Assembly (NCBI GenBank): GCA_040752025.1
Contig: JBFMFR010000007.1
Location: 62,001 to 126,000 of the forward strand
Direction of reading: 5' to 3'
DNA from: JBFMFR01 sp040752025
GTDB lineage: Bacteria > Chloroflexota > Anaerolineae > Anaerolineales > UBA4823
Length of the DNA stretch: 64,000 bases
Shown here: positions 17,687 through 25,272 of the stretch, in pieces
Numbering within the stretch: position 1 is the stretch's first letter
How the letters are laid out: each line of letters begins with the position of its first letter
Notes under the pieces: generated by a model
What the model was told of the DNA's origin: nothing
What the model saw: only the letters and a program-made list of their open reading frames with translations
Database searches by the model: none
Position numbers and translations under genes: made by a program

Positions 17687-17777
17687 GGGGAGATGCCAGA
17701 GTGGCCGATTGGGCTCGCCTGCTAAGTGAGTGCGGGGGCTTTAACCTCCGCCGTGGGTTCGAATCCCACTCTCCCCG
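17687..17777 (+). tRNA. tRNA-Ser(GCT)
   Basis: Class II tRNA with long variable arm. The acceptor stem GGGGAGA pairs fully with TCTCCCC, the anticodon stem CTCGC/GTGAG holds loop CTGCTAA (anticodon GCT at 17721-17723), the T stem is GTGGG/CCCAC around TTCGAAT, and the discriminator is G. No CCA is encoded. It reads AGC and AGU. It is intact, unlike the copy at 6823, and lies at the right end of the integrase island. A strong terminator follows. Confidence 0.93.
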
Positions 17778-17796
17778 CTCAACCCAATGTTACAAT

Positions 17797-17830
17797 GGAA
17801 CCCGCTCACAGCAGCGGGTTCCGCATTTTT
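17797..17830 (+). terminator. Terminator of the tRNA-Ser gene
   Basis: Perfect 10-bp stem GGAACCCGCT (17797-17806) with AGCGGGTTCC (17813-17822), a 6-base loop, then GCATTTTT. Confidence 0.85.
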
Positions 17831-17976
17831 AATGCCGGAAATTGAAAATAGCTAAGAATCGCTTTAGCCAAACGACGTTTTTTTGCCGCCGTATATAGGC
17901 TTGGGTTGCCAAAACGCTCGTTTTATCCCATATATAGGTGTACGGAAATAGCTCACAAAAAGCCCAAAATTTAGCC

Positions 17977-18176
17977 GTTCAAGTATGGCTATGAAAACTG
18001 TTGTAGGGCTTTTCTCTCTTCTGCTGAGGGTTCGACCCTATGACTTTCGTTCCAACCCAATGTTACTGCGATGCAGTTCTTAGCAGCGGTTTTTGGGTAT
18101 GCCTGGGACAAGGTATAAAAATTTCGATTTTTTCGTTCGAGTATGGTTATAGAAACCGTTGTAGGGCTTGTCTCTA
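17977..18176. repeat. Pair of 42-bp att-like direct repeats
   Basis: Bases 17977-18018 and 18135-18176 match at about 35 of 42 positions (both contain GTTGTAGGGCTT). Each is followed by a tRNA-like T arm: GAGGGTTCGACCCT near 18027-18040, and the GAGAGTTCGAATCTCTC of the partial tRNA at 18179. The first also carries the AACCCAATGTTAC sequence (18054-18066) found just after the intact tRNA-Ser (17781-17793). They look like successive integration junctions at tRNA 3' ends. Confidence 0.5.
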
Positions 18177-18178
18177 CC

Positions 18179-18206
18179 GAGAGTTCGAATCTCTCCCTCT
18201 CCGCCA
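18179..18206 (+). pseudogene. 3' half of a tRNA (T arm, acceptor, CCA)
   Basis: T stem GAGAG/CTCTC around TTCGAAT, then the 3' acceptor strand CCTCTCC, discriminator G and an encoded CCA. The required 5' strand GGAGAGG is not found upstream; the preceding sequence is AT-rich att-like DNA. On the other strand it reads GEGEIRTLG, the tail typical of integrases that end in a tRNA gene. This is the right-hand remnant of an integration event whose other half is not in the window. Confidence 0.65.
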
Positions 18207-18212
18207 CCCGCG

Positions 18213-18240
18213 ACCGCCTGGTGAAAACCGGGCGGTTTTG
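18213..18240 (+). terminator. Terminator behind the tRNA remnant
   Basis: ACCGCCTGG (18213-18221) pairs with CCGGGCGGT (18228-18236, one G-T pair) and is followed by TTTGTTTG. It was the original terminator of the broken tRNA gene. Confidence 0.7.
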
Positions 18241-18297
18241 TTTGAAGGCGAGGACATTGGGGGCCAACTAACACCATAGACTATAGTCTTAGTTGGA

Positions 18298-18576
18298 TTA
18301 AAAAAGGATGGTTGGCTGTTTGTAAATTGGCGGTCGATCAAAACAAATAGGCTGGACCTGATATCCCCGTTTGATCTTTCTGGTAATAATTCGATCCGCC
18401 AGTTCTTGAGCTTGATCATGAGTTTCGACAGGGATCACTCGCCATCGTTGAAAATCATTGTCGCGCCGGCCCCAAGCGATGATTATCGCGCAGGGATAAA
18501 ACAGCGTAGCCTGCACCATCACAAGATACCAACGGTTCACATTTTCTTCTGGGGCGACCCGATTGAGCAAAACCAT
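18298..18576 (-). CDS. Stand-alone WGR-domain protein
   Basis: 92 residues, almost entirely one WGR domain: the NRWYLVMVQ strand, IIAWGRRDNDFQRWRVIPV with the WGR triplet that names the family, and the helix ETHDQAQELADRIITRKIKRGY. WGR domains bind nucleic acid and are best known from PARP proteins and bacterial MolR-like proteins; stand-alone copies of this size are common and uncharacterised. No clear ribosome site precedes the ATG, but an AT-rich leader does. It is isolated between the tRNA remnant and the divergent XRE-ImmA gene. Confidence 0.7.
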   Translation of the reverse strand: MVLLNRVAPEENVNRWYLVMVQATLFYPCAIIIAWGRRDNDFQRWRVIPVETHDQAQELADRIITRKIKRGYQVQPICFDRPPIYKQPTILF

Positions 18577-18709
18577 AGTAAATATAATTTAGCACGCATG
18601 TTCGGATTTTGCAAGTATCCACGGCGCATTTAAGTTGGCTCTAACTAACCTGGTGAACACCTTTCATGAAGACCAACTATATTTCCATGCGGGTACTCCT
18701 TCAATCTCG

Positions 18710-18745
18710 GTTTACAAAAATACAATTTAATTGTATAATGTAAAC
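18710..18745 (+). promoter_or_regulatory. Promoter and operator of the XRE-ImmA gene
   Basis: TTTACA (18711-18716), 17-bp spacer, TATAAT (18734-18739). Symmetry is strong: GTTTAC at 18710-18715 is mirrored by GTAAAC at 18740-18745, and TACAAT/ATTGTA (18721-18735) is nested inside. Such an array on the -35 to -10 region fits autorepression by the XRE domain encoded just downstream. The sequence from 18740 to 18754 recurs before the helicase at 21624. Confidence 0.7.
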
Positions 18746-18777
18746 TAAAGCAATATAAAACAAGAAAGGAACCCGCC

Positions 18778-19827
18778 ATGACCATCGGTCAGCGAATCAA
18801 ACAGGCACGGAAATCTAGCCAGCTAAGCCTGCGTGACCTGGCAGAACACGCACAGATTAGCCCAATGGCAATCTCGAAGTACGAGCGGGATCAAGATGTA
18901 CCTAGTTCGGGCGTTTTGCTGCGCCTGGCGCAGGCCCTGGATGTCTCGGTTGACTTTTTTTTCCGCCCTGCCACCCCTGAAGTGCAGCTTCAGGCTTATC
19001 GCAAGCATGCTTCTTTAGGTGTAAAAGAGCAAGAGGCGGTACAGGCCCGCATCCAGGAATGGCTGGAGCGTTACCTGGAAGTGGAAAGCTTTTTTGAGGG
19101 TGATTTCCCCCCTGTTGAACTTCCCCGTTATGCGGTTGTATCTGTGGAAGATGTGGAAGCAGCAGCCGAACAACTTCGATCTGCCTGGGAGCTGGGTCTT
19201 GATTCTATTGAGAATCTGACCCAGGTGCTCGAAGACCAGGGTATTAAGGTGGGGATGGTAGATGGTTTCGAGCATTTCGACGCCTGCACGTTTCTGGCTG
19301 GCCAGACTCCGGTCATCGTGACCAAAGCTAACCTACCCGGCGACCGCCAACGCTTCAACCTGGGGCACGAGCTTGGGCACTTGGTGCTGGAAGTAGCTGA
19401 GGGCCTGGATGCCGAAAAAATCTCGCATCGTTTTGTTGGTGCATTCCTCGCACCTGCGCCAGCAGTTCGCTTTGAACTTGGGCTTCACCGCACCACGTTG
19501 GACATGAATGAACTCTACTTGCTCAAGCATAAATATGGCTTGAGCATGCAGGCCTGGATTTTCCGCGCCAGGGATTTGGAGATCATTTCACCGCAAGTCG
19601 CTGAGCGCCTCTTCCAGCGTTTTCGAGCCAATAACTGGCACCGCCAGGAGCCTGGGAAAGCGTATCCTTCAGAAAATCCGCTGCGAATGGAAAGACTAAT
19701 CTATCGGGCTCTGATTGAGGATCTCATTTCTCGCTCCAAGGCTCAGGAATTGCTGGGCAAGCCGCTGCAGCAGCGATGGGTAGAAGAGGTTTTGCAGAAT
19801 GGCGTTGCCGTCAGTGTTGGTTACTGA
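18778..19827 (+). CDS. XRE regulator fused to ImmA/IrrE metallopeptidase
   Basis: 349 residues. XRE helix-turn-helix at residues 4-60 (IGQRIKQARKSSQLSLRDLA) followed by an ImmA/IrrE zinc peptidase domain with HELGH at 197-201 in NLGHELGHLVLEV. In ICEBs1 and in Deinococcus, such proteases cleave XRE repressors after a DNA-damage or phage cue; fused forms are frequent partners of toxins. AGAAAGGAA provides the ribosome site. Overlaps the PIN-domain gene by 29 bp. Together they match the known XRE-ImmA/PIN two-gene arrangement that is usually read as a toxin-antitoxin pair. Confidence 0.88.
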   Translation: MTIGQRIKQARKSSQLSLRDLAEHAQISPMAISKYERDQDVPSSGVLLRLAQALDVSVDFFFRPATPEVQLQAYRKHASLGVKEQEAVQARIQEWLERYLEVESFFEGDFPPVELPRYAVVSVEDVEAAAEQLRSAWELGLDSIENLTQVLEDQGIKVGMVDGFEHFDACTFLAGQTPVIVTKANLPGDRQRFNLGHELGHLVLEVAEGLDAEKISHRFVGAFLAPAPAVRFELGLHRTTLDMNELYLLKHKYGLSMQAWIFRARDLEIISPQVAERLFQRFRANNWHRQEPGKAYPSENPLRMERLIYRALIEDLISRSKAQELLGKPLQQRWVEEVLQNGVAVSVGY

Positions 19828-20293
19828 TACCAACATTTGGATTGACCTCGAAAATGGTGGCATCCTGCCTGACGTGTTCGGGTTGCCTTACCAATTTCTG
19901 ACGCCTGACTTTGCCATTCGTGAATTTGTCCGGCCCAAATGGCAATTGTTGCAGGCTTTAGGGCTTCGATCTCAAGAATTGGAGCCTGCACTCATCCAGG
20001 AATTGGCGTTTCTGCGCGCAACGAACCGAGCGTTGTCAGCTACTGACCTGGCAGCTTTTCTAATTGCCAGAGCCTTAGATGCCACCCTGTTGACAGGCGA
20101 CTGGCGGCTGAGTGACCTGGCGACGGAAAACGGTATCCGTGTGCATGGAGTCTTATGGCTGCTAGACGAAATGGTTCGGTTTCGGGCAATATCACCTGAG
20201 CAGGCTGCTAATGCGCTCAGCCAAATGCTCAATCAGGGAGCTAGGTTGCCGCAAGACGAATGCCGGAAAAGATTGGCAAGTTGGACGAAGTAA
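19799..20293 (+). CDS. PIN-domain ribonuclease, probable toxin
   Basis: 164 residues. PIN-fold acidic residues visible: D10 in VTDTNIWID, E in the REFV segment, and the C-terminal pair in LLTGDWRLSDLA. PIN proteins are Mg-dependent ribonucleases, often VapC-like toxins. The AGAGG before the ATG lies in the ImmA gene, and the 29-bp overlap means coupled expression. The antitoxin function would come from the XRE-ImmA protein. Most similar in layout to DUF3368-like PIN proteins. Confidence 0.78.
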   Translation: MALPSVLVTDTNIWIDLENGGILPDVFGLPYQFLTPDFAIREFVRPKWQLLQALGLRSQELEPALIQELAFLRATNRALSATDLAAFLIARALDATLLTGDWRLSDLATENGIRVHGVLWLLDEMVRFRAISPEQAANALSQMLNQGARLPQDECRKRLASWTK

Positions 20294-20336
20294 ATTGCTC
20301 TTGGATGTACTGATACGATTTTACAGGATTAGTGAA

Positions 20337-21287
20337 ATGAGCTTTTCATTTAGACATCTCAAGCGCCTTGAACAGGGAACCAAGGTTCCAATCCCATCTG
20401 ATGAAGATGGTTTAGTCGGCAGAGGGTGCCCTAACCCGGATTGCCTCGGCTACTTCAAAATTAAATTTGGCACTGGGTTGAAAGGCGAAAACTTACCCTG
20501 CCACTGTCCGTATTGTGGGCACACGGCCGGCCAGGATCACTTCTGGACACAAGATCAACTCGAATATGCACGATCGATCATGGCTAATGAAGTTTCCCAA
20601 GCCCTTAAAGCCGATGTTCAGGAATGGGATCGAGAATTACAGCGCAGTACCCGGAGCAGCTTTATCAAGCTCAGCATGGAATATAAGGGGCAGTCCCACC
20701 CTATTTACCATTACCAGGAAAAGCAACTGGAAACGAAGGTTACCTGCGATGTTTGCACGTTGGAGTACGCGATTTATGGCTTGTTTGCATTTTGTCCGGA
20801 TTGTGGCACACACAACTCACCCCAAATTCTCAAGAAAAATCTGGAACTGGTTATAAAACTTTTGGCCTTGGCAGATGAAGAACACGAGCCTGAACTAGCG
20901 GGCCTCTTGATCGTTAATGCGCTTGAAACGGCCGTATCCACCTTTGATGGCTTTGGACGATCATATTGCGAAGCTCATGCAGATCAGATTGCAAATCCAG
21001 ACCAAGCCAGGAATATCTCATTTCAAAATCTAGCGAAGGCACGTACAACATTTCAGGCCATTTTTAGCAAAGATATTGCCCAAAGCCTAACAGATGAGGA
21101 ATGGAATTTCGCGCTAGGTTGCTTCCAAAAACGCCATCTTTTTGCCCATAAGATGGGTATAGTGGATGACGCATATTTGAAGATGACGGCAGATCCAGGT
21201 GCGATCGTTGGCCGAAAAATCAAAGTCACACTGGACGAAATCCGCAAATTGATTTCGCTTTTGATTAGAATAGGCGAGCAATTTTGA
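20337..21287 (+). CDS. Zinc-ribbon protein with HEPN-like C-terminus
   Basis: 316 residues from the ATG at 20337; the frame is open further upstream but that overlaps the PIN gene. Two zinc ribbons are visible, CPNPDC...CHCPYC in the first 70 residues and CDVC...CPDC around 140-165. The C-terminal ~120 residues are helical and contain RHLFAH, an R-x4-H motif like that of HEPN ribonucleases, after a long helix with FQNLAKARTTFQAIF. I infer a nucleic-acid-binding, perhaps RNA-cleaving protein of the kind found in defence islands; I do not recognise the full-length family. Confidence 0.55.
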   Translation: MSFSFRHLKRLEQGTKVPIPSDEDGLVGRGCPNPDCLGYFKIKFGTGLKGENLPCHCPYCGHTAGQDHFWTQDQLEYARSIMANEVSQALKADVQEWDRELQRSTRSSFIKLSMEYKGQSHPIYHYQEKQLETKVTCDVCTLEYAIYGLFAFCPDCGTHNSPQILKKNLELVIKLLALADEEHEPELAGLLIVNALETAVSTFDGFGRSYCEAHADQIANPDQARNISFQNLAKARTTFQAIFSKDIAQSLTDEEWNFALGCFQKRHLFAHKMGIVDDAYLKMTADPGAIVGRKIKVTLDEIRKLISLLIRIGEQF

Positions 21288-21300
21288 GGGTAGCTAAACC

Positions 21301-21426
21301 ATGTTCGAGGAAGCTGAAGCCGCTTTCCGGGAACTGTATCCACTTTATAAGCCTTCGACCGGCATGCGCGGTTTCTTGAGAAACTATTGGTCTGCATATA
21401 CCATTCAATCAAATAACCAAGCGTAA
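21301..21426 (+). CDS. 41-residue ORF of unknown status
   Basis: Starts MFEEAEAAFRELYPLYK and ends SNNQA. A GAGGG at 21286-21290 overlapping the previous stop codon could serve it. No family recognised; it might be a genuine coupled peptide or the stump of a truncated gene. The remaining bases to 21623 hold no gene I can see, only AT-rich promoter-like DNA. Confidence 0.3.
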   Translation: MFEEAEAAFRELYPLYKPSTGMRGFLRNYWSAYTIQSNNQA

Positions 21427-21587
21427 TGCGTAATTTGAGGGTGAATGCTAGCCTTGTTAACTTAGTCGCAGAGCCAAGTGCGAATGTCATCGAACTGCAT
21501 ATTCTCTGCCAATTAGATCACTATAACAGAATGTTTTCTCTTTAATATCGCACCTGCTATATCGCTTGACTCCCTTGATTATTCGTC

Positions 21588-21602
21588 GTAAACTAAAGCA
21601 AT
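21588..21602 (+). promoter_or_regulatory. 15-bp motif shared with the XRE-ImmA promoter
   Basis: GTAAACTAAAGCAAT is identical to 18740-18754, where it forms the right half of the XRE-ImmA operator. Here it lies 22 bp before the helicase ATG, whose product also begins with an XRE domain. A TTGACT at 21566-21571 could act as the -35 element. Common regulation is the simplest reading. Confidence 0.45.
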
Positions 21603-21623
21603 GGTATAGAGTGACATCATTAG

Positions 21624-24600
21624 ATGACGACGAAAGAGAAAGTTCCTTCGGATTATCCACAACGGATCAAACAACTTCGCCAACGCTTTAACCTAACTCA
21701 GGTGCAGATGGCAGAGCTGATGGGGGTCTCGTTTGCATCGATCAATCGCTGGGAAAATGAGCAGACCAAGCCCGCTCTACTGGCATGGAAACAAATTGCT
21801 CGCGCTGAAGTCTTGGGGGTAGAAGCATTGAGTAAGGACTTTTCACCTCAGGTGAATTCTGTTCACACTGTTAGCGAACAGAAAGCTGAATACATTACCC
21901 AAACTAACGATGTTCCAGCTTTGGATTTCTCAACCTCGGCTGAGATTGTACGCCTGGTGGCTGAAGGTGAACGCCTGGCGTATGGTCATCTGTTTAATCC
22001 GGCTTTTGCTACTGAGACTTCACGGATTGATCCCCTACCCCACCAGCGCATTGCTGTTTACGATGCCATGCTACATCAGCCGCGCTTGCGTTTCTTGCTG
22101 GCGGATGACGCGGGGGCAGGTAAAACGATTATGGCTGGCCTGTATATGCGCGAAATGTTGTCGCGCCGTTTGATCCAGCGCGTGCTGATCCTTCCCCCGG
22201 CTGGTCTGGTAAGCAACTGGGAGCGCGAAATGCACACGTTGTTTAGCCTGCCGTTTCGGGTTGTAGCGGGTAGTGAGGCGCGCTCAGGTAATCCTTTCCT
22301 CGGGTCAGACAGCAATTTGCTGATCATCAGCATCGATACGTTAGCCAGTGAAAGGATGTTCTCGCGCCTCCAGGAACTCAACGTACTTCCGTATGACCTG
22401 GTGATCTTCGACGAATCGCACAAGCTCTCGGCCGACCGCCAACCCGATTTTACGGTGCGCAAAACCGATCGCTACAAGCTGGCCGAGACTCTGGCTGGTG
22501 TACGGACGGACGATGACAAGTGGCAGCTTTCCTGGAGCGCCCGCCATCTGCTTTTGCTCACGGCTACCCCCCACATGGGCAAGGATTACCCCTACTACTG
22601 CCTGTGGCGGCTGCTCGAACCGGAACTGCTCTCTACCTTCGATGCGTTTGGCGCTTATCCAGCCGAGGCGCGAAAACGGCATTTCATCCGCCGCACCAAA
22701 GAAGAAATGGTGCGTTTCGATGGCAGTCCGATCTACCCAAAACGCGTGTCGGACACACTCAGTTACGATTTGACACAGGGAACCATCAGCGAGCAGCGGC
22801 TGTACGATGAAACCACCGCCTACATCGAAACCTACTACAACCGCGCCCGCATTCTCAACCGCTCGGCCGCCCGCCTGGCGATGAGCATCTTCCAGCGGCG
22901 GTTAGCCAGTTCTACCTATGCCTTGATGCGTTCCTTCGAGCGCCGCAGCGAGAAGCTGGAAAAGCTGATCGCCGATATTCGTTCCGGTAAACTGAGCCTG
23001 GAAGCCCTGCAAGCGATGCAGCGCAAGCTGGAAAGCCTGCAAGACCCGCTGGATACCAAAACCGCCGATGAAGAAGAGAACCCGGTGGATGGCGGAGAAG
23101 AATCTGAGGCGGTCGAAGCGCAGCTTCTGGCCGGGCTGGCGGCTGTCTCGCTGGCCGAGCTGGAAGCCGAGCGTGTTCAAGTGGCTGACTTACTGAATCT
23201 GGCGCGCAAGGTGTATGACCAGGGCCAGGAGTCGAAGTTCGAGCGGCTGAGCCAGATCTTACATGATCCCCAATTCAAAGAAGAGAAAATAATCATCTTT
23301 ACCGAGCACCGCGATACACTGGATTTCCTGGCGCGGCGGCTGGAGGGGATCGGTTACGCCGGGCAGGTGGCTCAAATTCACGGCGGGATGAGCACCGGGC
23401 CTGATCCAGCCACCGGCCTGAGCGAGCGCGACGAGCAGGTGGAATTCTTTCGCAAGCCGGTTGACCAGGGCGGCGCACGTTTCCTGGTCGCCACTGACGC
23501 CGCCGGCGAAGGCATCAACCTGCAATTCTGCTGGCTGATGATCAACTACGATGTGCCCTGGAACCCGGCGCGCCTGGAGCAGCGCATGGGCCGCATCCAC
23601 CGCTACAAGCAGGCGCACGATCCGGTGGTGATCCTCAACCTGGTGGCGGGTAAGACGCGCGAAGGCCGCGTGCTCAAGACTTTGCTGGATAAGCTGGAGC
23701 GCATCCGCAAAGAGTTGGGCAGCGATAAGGTCTTCGATGTGGTCGGACGACTGTTCGAGGGTATGTCGCTTCGAGTTTACATGGAGCGGATTTTTACGGA
23801 GCAGGATGTCCAGGGTGTTGAGAAAGAATTGGAAGGCAAGCTGACCCCCGGGCAGGTGCGCGCCCTGGAAGCGCATGAGCGCAGGTTGTACGGCGATGGC
23901 GGGGATGTGAAACATGAGCTGCCCCGCCTGCAAGAAAGCCTCTCCCAGGAAGCTTACCGCCGCCTGCTGCCGGGTTACGTGCGCCGCTTTGTCGAGAAGG
24001 CTGCGCCGCTGTTAGATATCGGGATCGACGGCGATCTGGACAGCGAGTTTTCCCTGCTGCCGCTCAAACCCGGCGCGCTCGATTCACTCTGGCCGGCGTT
24101 AGAGCTGTATCCAGCCGAACGGCGTGAGAAGCTGGCGATCTTCCGCCGTCCGGGAGCGGAGGCGTCCGATACGGTGTTTCTGCACCCTGGCGAGCCGTTC
24201 TTCGAAGCCCTGCGGGCTTATGTTTGCGTGCGCTTCGGCGCGCAGGCCCTGCGCGGCGGCGTGTTCGTCGATCCCACCGCCAGCCAGCCCTATCTCTTCC
24301 ACCTGGCGCTGGTCGAAGTGCTGCGCCAGGCTGATCCGGCTCTGCCATCCCTGGCGCAAGAGCAACTGCTGGAATGCCGCCTGGTGGGGCTGCGCCAGGA
24401 AGCCAATGGCGAAATCTGCGCCGCGCCCGTGGAAAGACTGCTGCTGCTCAAGAGCGGCGATGGCCTGGGCAGCAAAGCGCTGTCGCTGATCGCCTCCGCA
24501 AATGATCTCAAGAAACAGGCGCATGCCTATGCCCTGGAGCGGGAAGCGCGCACCCTGGCGGATGCAAAACGCCAGGCGATGCAGGCGGCGCTGCCCGAAC

Positions 24601-25265
24601 GCCTGGACTTCCTGCGCCGCGGCTACGATTACCAGGATGCCGAGCTGGCCGCAGCGCGCTCGAAATTGACCGAGAAGGCGCGTGACGGCGACCCGCGCGC
24701 CAAAGGCGAGCTGACCAGGATCAAGACCCGGCAAAAGGCCCTGGCCGACCAGCGCGAAATGGCTTTGCGCAGCGCGGCGCGGGAGCCTGAATTGATCCTG
24801 CCCGGCGAGGTCGCCTTCCTGGCGCACGCCCTGGTCGTGCCATCCAGCGATCCTGAGGACAAGAAGCGCCATGACAAAGAAATCGAGCTGGTTGCCATGC
24901 GCGTGGCGATTGCCCATGAAGAAGCCCAGGGCGCAATGGTGAAGGATGTCTCCACCAAAGAAAAGGCTTTGGCTGCGGGGTTGGGCGAATATCCGGGCTT
25001 CGATCTACATTCTCGCCGCCCAGATGGCGAGGAACGCGCCATCGAAGTCAAAGGCCGCGCCGCGGTGGGAGATGTAGATATTAGTGATAATGAATGGACA
25101 AGGGCATGCAACTTACGAGAAAAATATTGGCTGTATGTGGTATTTGATTGTGCAAGTAACCACCCAAATTTAATCCGAATTAGAGATCCTTGGGGAAAAT
25201 TGGTTGCAGCAGCTCGAGGATATGTTTTAGAAGTAGCTAAACTACTGGAAAATGCCGAGGAGTAA
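21624..25265 (+). CDS. XRE-SNF2 helicase with C-terminal DUF3883
   Basis: 1213 residues. Order: an XRE HTH at about residues 12-65 (RQRFNLTQVQMAELMGVS); SNF2-type helicase with Walker A ADDAGAGKT near 160-169 and DESH near 262; helicase C domain with TDAAGEGINL near 622 and motif VI RMGRIHRYK near 654; a long coiled and helical middle; and a C-terminal DUF3883 domain (about 1125-1213) with EERAIEVKGR and the NEW motif, an Mrr-like fold that may bind or cut DNA. SNF2 helicases of this size accompany BREX type III (BrxHII) and DISARM. The N-terminal HTH is unusual. First gene of the large defence operon; the next gene starts 7 bp after its stop. Confidence 0.85.
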   Translation: MTTKEKVPSDYPQRIKQLRQRFNLTQVQMAELMGVSFASINRWENEQTKPALLAWKQIARAEVLGVEALSKDFSPQVNSVHTVSEQKAEYITQTNDVPALDFSTSAEIVRLVAEGERLAYGHLFNPAFATETSRIDPLPHQRIAVYDAMLHQPRLRFLLADDAGAGKTIMAGLYMREMLSRRLIQRVLILPPAGLVSNWEREMHTLFSLPFRVVAGSEARSGNPFLGSDSNLLIISIDTLASERMFSRLQELNVLPYDLVIFDESHKLSADRQPDFTVRKTDRYKLAETLAGVRTDDDKWQLSWSARHLLLLTATPHMGKDYPYYCLWRLLEPELLSTFDAFGAYPAEARKRHFIRRTKEEMVRFDGSPIYPKRVSDTLSYDLTQGTISEQRLYDETTAYIETYYNRARILNRSAARLAMSIFQRRLASSTYALMRSFERRSEKLEKLIADIRSGKLSLEALQAMQRKLESLQDPLDTKTADEEENPVDGGEESEAVEAQLLAGLAAVSLAELEAERVQVADLLNLARKVYDQGQESKFERLSQILHDPQFKEEKIIIFTEHRDTLDFLARRLEGIGYAGQVAQIHGGMSTGPDPATGLSERDEQVEFFRKPVDQGGARFLVATDAAGEGINLQFCWLMINYDVPWNPARLEQRMGRIHRYKQAHDPVVILNLVAGKTREGRVLKTLLDKLERIRKELGSDKVFDVVGRLFEGMSLRVYMERIFTEQDVQGVEKELEGKLTPGQVRALEAHERRLYGDGGDVKHELPRLQESLSQEAYRRLLPGYVRRFVEKAAPLLDIGIDGDLDSEFSLLPLKPGALDSLWPALELYPAERREKLAIFRRPGAEASDTVFLHPGEPFFEALRAYVCVRFGAQALRGGVFVDPTASQPYLFHLALVEVLRQADPALPSLAQEQLLECRLVGLRQEANGEICAAPVERLLLLKSGDGLGSKALSLIASANDLKKQAHAYALEREARTLADAKRQAMQAALPERLDFLRRGYDYQDAELAAARSKLTEKARDGDPRAKGELTRIKTRQKALADQREMALRSAAREPELILPGEVAFLAHALVVPSSDPEDKKRHDKEIELVAMRVAIAHEEAQGAMVKDVSTKEKALAAGLGEYPGFDLHSRRPDGEERAIEVKGRAAVGDVDISDNEWTRACNLREKYWLYVVFDCASNHPNLIRIRDPWGKLVAAARGYVLEVAKLLENAEE

Positions 25266-25272
25266 AACCCAA

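Larger units (their letters stand above)
6844..17732. mobile_element. Putative serine-integrase element between tRNA-Ser copies
   Basis: An identical 27-base direct repeat covering the anticodon arm of tRNA-Ser(GCT) lies at 6844-6870 and 17706-17732. Between them are two large serine recombinases, an XRE regulator, an AbiE toxin-antitoxin pair, small membrane proteins and a STAND regulator, and no obvious housekeeping gene. One recombinase ends inside the left copy. The repeat alone could be ordinary tRNA homology, so the exact att core is uncertain. Confidence 0.55.

Noticed and set aside
17989..18277. Two overlapping minus-strand frames containing GEGEIRTLG-type sequence
   Set aside because: These are antisense readings of the tRNA remnant and att-like repeat, typical of spurious calls; no ribosome site or start context.
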